Both the position numbers and the translations under genes were made by a program. 64,000 nt of DNA from positions 434,001 through 498,000 of the forward strand of contig OZ234496.1 of assembly GCA_965153455.1 (NCBI GenBank). The letters run 5' to 3'. The stretch is from Sphagnum compactum. Taxonomy: Eukaryota > Bryophyta > Sphagnopsida > Sphagnales. Below, piece after piece: positions 59,962 to 64,000 of this stretch (the stretch's first letter is position 1; each line of letters begins with the position of its first letter). Below the pieces are notes generated by a model, which was not told where the DNA came from, did no database searches, and saw only the letters and a list, made by a program, of their open reading frames with translations.

Positions 59962-62900
59962 GGGATACGTGGCAGCCAAATAGTGGGTGCATATTCTTGA
60001 TGCTTATCTGTTGTGACTGGTGATGGTAAATAAGTTGGGGTAATAATCTCTCACTCAGGCCAATTGTTTTTACATTTACTCCATGGTCCATTGTGCGAGT
60101 ATAATAGGGTATTACTGTATTTCCCTTTCCTTGTTCCATTTGTTTCCATTCCTTTTTTATAGTTTTTGTTTATGTTTGTTTCATGTTTTAATTTTTTCTA
60201 TTCTTATTTTGTCTATCTTCATTTTATTTCTATTTTTATGCGTTTATTTATTTATTTAGTTTCTATTTTCTTTTCCAAAAAAAATTCTAGTTTTTCTAAT
60301 AATATTGTTTTATAATAAAATAATTTAAAAAAAAACTTTTTTATTTTTGTTTGATTAGATGCAGGTTTGAAGTTTGGAAAAAGAAGACAAACCTCATTTC
60401 TTTTTCAAGTATGGGTTTTTTTCTCTTTCTTTTGCTCTCTGTTTTGTTTCTTATTTTTTGTCATCTGTTTTTTAATTTTCTTTTAAGATTATTTTACTGT
60501 ATTTTCCTTTTTTGTTTCATGTTTAAGTGTTTACAAAAAGTTTCTAATTGTTAAAGTGTTTTTCTGTTTTTATTTTTTTTCTAGTTTTCTTTCTTTTTAA
60601 AATATATATTTGTTCTGTTTGGACGGATGACAGGATGGATGACGGATGGATGGATGGAAAGCTTCATTTCATCCCGAATTTCACGACCACGACGTCCTTT
60701 ACTGTATAGAATAGAGTGCTAATGTTGTAGTAGGCGAGGTTCATGTACAAGTGAGTGCGTTCTCATGAGGGAGGGGCACCCAAGGGCATCATCATGAGCC
60801 CGAGGGTGGTGGGTCCCAAACCCTCAAGAGAACATACGAGTATGGGAACCTCCCTTCCTTTTTACACGTAAACAACTCTCTTTTTATTTCTTTTCTCTTA
60901 CATAATAACATTCTCAAGAAAAAATCTGAATACAACAAGAAAGAGAATTCTAATTAATATTTCCCTTTTTTGGAGAAAAGGTGTCATACATTTTGACATA
61001 CATAGTTTCACTTTTAGGCAAGATATCTCATGTGACCATTGTTTTATGAATGATGTTGTGAATCATAATGTAATGGGTCTATCTATAAACATGAATTAGA
61101 AGTGCATAAAGGAATGTAATATTGCCAAAAAAAATAAAAATTGAACTTTGATGTTAATATGCAAAAAGGAGCCTAGAAAAACACAAACAAAACTTTGAAA
61201 ACACTATGTAGATAGAAAGGAGAGCAAAACACAAAAGTGAGCTTTGATGCCAATGTGTGGAGTAAAATATGATGAAACATTCATTGATGGTGTGTTGGTC
61301 TTTAGAATGGAACGAGCAAGGCCAAAAAAGAGAATACGTGCATAAATATGGAGGATGTGTCACCCATCTCACCTTATCATGTACTTGCATGCACAACTTA
61401 CCTTGCATAATGAACAAGGTCTTACCTATTTTATATGGAAGAATTACAATTATTAATGTGTATGAAATTTGAGATTTGCAAGATAGGATAAAATCGAAAA
61501 GACAAAACAACTAAACATGATATACACAAAGTTCTTAAAACCCCACTTGATGATGCATTGGTATCAATATATGTTGAGGGTTACACCCATTGGTTGATGT
61601 AATAGGCAACGTGTCTTTCATTGGTGTTTTCTTTTTTTTGCATGCCATGTATGGTATCCACTAAAAGAAAACAAGAGGCTTCCATTAAGAAAGGATGCTT
61701 AATTATCAATAGAAAATGTTAGCCATAAGGCAACGAATGCCATAGCTCACAAAACATGGCACATATTCATACCATATGAGTGACAAGGATGACTTCTTGT
61801 TATCGAATGTACCAACATAGCCAAATCTTCTCCTTATTCCCTCTTGACCTTGATATTAGGGTTAATATGGTATTAGTCCAAGTATCTACAAACAAGGGAT
61901 TAAGCTAGTTTGGTCTTCCATACCAAAGTTTACACCATCGTGTTTATTTAACATGAATTTATATATTAAATTAATGTCAATTTAAAAAATATTTATTTGG
62001 GACCAAAATAGACAAAATTTGTAGGATAATAACTAAATAAAATGCAACAAAAATATACTTGTTATTACTATTAAGGCCATTTAAAATTATAGACTAAGAC
62101 CTATAGAACATTGGCCCAAATTGAAGCTTATTCATATACTATAACAATTATAAAATCTTGAATTTTATAATCGTGTGGGACCAACATAAACCCCATGAAA
62201 TGAAATAGTGGGCTTCTTTAATACATTTCTTTCACACATTTCACCTCCATTTATTTTTTAAAATTGTAACTTTATTTGTTTTAAACCTCATTTTACCAAC
62301 TTGACTTCTTGTATAGGTACACATGATGTGACATGCAAATAATTAATTTAATTTGAAAAAATCCACCAATCAAAAAATACTACAAGGCTTTTTTTCCTTT
62401 GTATCTAAAAGCACCTCCCGCACATGGAAGATTTGTTTGGCAATTGAAGGACCCATCCACTAATCACATGGAAACCTTCACCATTTGAATAAAATAATGT
62501 TTTGTGCTTCATGTTGGGGAGGGCTTGCTCCCATGGGCCTCCCCTAATTTTCGGGCCTACACCCTTGGGCTATTGCCTTCAAGTCTATGACTTTCAATTA
62601 GGGGAGGTCATTGGGAGCATGTCTTCCCTTACAATATACCTATACATAAAATCACATAATTGAGCCAACATTATTGGTGCATGATGAATACAATGGTGTT
62701 CTTCATGGAAACTTTGTGAATGATGCATGAAAAATACTAAATTTTTAGTTTCCAAAAATCTTCATTTTCCTAAGATTTAAGTACCTTACATCCCTTAACT
62801 AATTTCAATTATCCTATCTATTCTGATTTTAATGAACATTTATTTACATGTTGATGGATACATTATTATCATTTGGAACATGAACACTTCCAAAAGCAAG

Positions 62901-63042
62901 TCTAAGGCCCCTTTTACTCTATGGTGAGGGATCCTCATGGTGCCATGAAAAATGTTGAGAGCATTCAAAACACATCCAAAGGTTGTCCCATGGACATTCA
63001 CAAATCATTTATGTGTGGGTCCTCATTCAATGTTTTTAAAAA

Positions 63043-63106
63043 CAATTTTGTGATGTAGCCAAGGGGGTCAACCATCCAAAAATTAATTTAGCCAAATTTG
63101 GTTACA
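63043..63106 (-). repeat. Dispersed repeat family A, copy 5
   Basis: TTTTGTGATGTAGCCAAGG (inner end) runs into TAATTTAGCCAAATTTGG in the same order as the minus-strand copy at 45.93-46.03 kb. Confidence 0.75.
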
Positions 63107-64000
63107 TATTAGATATCATTTCAATTTTAATTAGGACAAACCAAATTGGAATTGGGTTTGATTTTCAAAATTGAAACTAGATTTTTTTCCTTTTAAGAAT
63201 CAAACTTGGAGTTCTCTTTATATGTGGAACAAGAATTGAGATACATGTTTCAAATGTTAAAAAAAGGAGGTGCCTAGATCCAAGTTAAATGGTAGTTCAA
63301 TTTTGGATTAATAAAAAACTGGACCAAAACTAGGTCCAATTTTTAGAATTGGAATCGAATTTTTTTTTTAAAGAACCAAATTCTTGATTCCATTTATGTG
63401 TGGCATTGGAACTAAGATAATTTCAATTTATTTTTAAATCAAAACCATAAGTTATTTTTAAGATTGAAAAACCACCCAACATTGGTTTTAGGGTTTTAGG
63501 GTGGTTCTAGTTCCACCCACTTTACATTACGATACACAAACATAGTCAAGTGTGTGCATGGGATTATTTCACTTATTTATAAAGTCATACAATCACAAGT
63601 CTTTTCATATAATAATTAAAATTAGTGCAACAATGTGCCATTGGTCCAAGTGTGAATGTAACTTGGTGTAAATAACCTGATAAATATTTAAATAATTAAT
63701 CATTTAAAGGATTAAATTGGTAACTTATTAGGTGGTGTAGTTTCATAATTTAATAATGGCTTGATAAATTTTAATTTGTCAAAATTTTAATTAATGTGCA
63801 TGGTTCGATGATTATGATTCATTAAAAAAATCATGACATAAATTAATGTGTATAAATAAAAAATAATGACTCGTTATAAAAATCTTGGCACAAATTAGTG
63901 TGCATGTTAAATCACATGGTGAGTCATATAAGGTGTAAGCGTTTTATGACCTTTCTTGTTTTTTTTTGTTTTTTGGTTATTATATAAGTGAATGTTTGAG

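Larger units (their letters stand above)
59151..64000. other. AT-rich intergenic DNA with small repeats
   Basis: 59.2-59.5 kb is GC-rich, with GCGGATACCCCAAGACC twice, 38 bases apart (59323 and 59361). A telomere-like patch lies at 59910-59961 and a (GGAT)n-like stretch at about 60624-60656. A family A repeat copy is at 63043-63106 (minus). The rest is AT-rich with no gene. Confidence 0.5.

Overview
The window looks like nuclear DNA of a land plant. The marks are spliceosomal GT-AG introns, a single-domain SPX protein, an NDR1/HIN1-like LEA_2 protein, a PLS-type PPR relic, a Ty3/gypsy chromovirus tail, TTTAGGG-type interstitial repeats, and gene islands separated by long AT-rich DNA full of simple and dispersed repeats. 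Intronless RAD51-like sequences, which I recall as a feature of mosses, make a bryophyte (moss-like) source my best guess. That is an inference and the species is not identified.

Layout. 1-4.2 kb: AT-rich, no gene. 4.2-6 kb: a small possible membrane-protein ORF (minus) and a GC-rich, hairpin-dense block. 6.6-9.9 kb: a broken intronless RAD51 copy followed by an intact intronless XRCC3-like ORF. 11.4-11.9 kb: a PPR pseudogene. 12-19.7 kb: no convincing gene. 20.5-21.3 kb: an NHL/LEA_2 protein. 22-24.2 kb: an unrecognised multi-exon gene whose last three exons join in frame. 25.5-27.5 kb: a tRNA-like SINE head, a 1-kb foldback element and copies of a short dispersed repeat. 28.3-31.8 kb: a seven-exon RPR/CID protein of the RPRD1/Rtt103 type. 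33.5-34.4 kb: a second, more decayed RAD51 copy. 35.4-36.0 kb: CHMP1 (ESCRT-III), minus strand. 36.4-46.5 kb: AT-rich, with a minisatellite and a chromovirus pol/chromodomain fragment. 46.9-48.1 kb: SKP1 with one intron that carries nested inverted repeats. 50.6-51.4 kb: tandem repeats and a solo foldback arm. 52.2-53.3 kb: an intronless ORF made of about nine copies of a Trp/Met/Arg repeat that I do not recognise. 55.1-58.3 kb: a three-exon SPX-domain gene (minus). 59-64 kb: AT-rich, with a telomere-like patch.

How the genes relate. There is no operon-like organisation. The functional genes are unrelated housekeeping and regulatory genes: homologous recombination (XRCC3), RNA polymerase II CTD/termination (RPR), membrane remodelling (CHMP1), SCF ubiquitin ligase (SKP1) and phosphate/inositol-pyrophosphate sensing (SPX). 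The most unusual items are the WMSRK-repeat protein, the pair of RAD51 relics around an XRCC3 gene, the 290-bp-armed foldback family, and the dispersed family centred on TAGCCAAATTTGGCTA. Exon boundaries were derived by eye from reading frame and GT-AG sites. No database search was possible.
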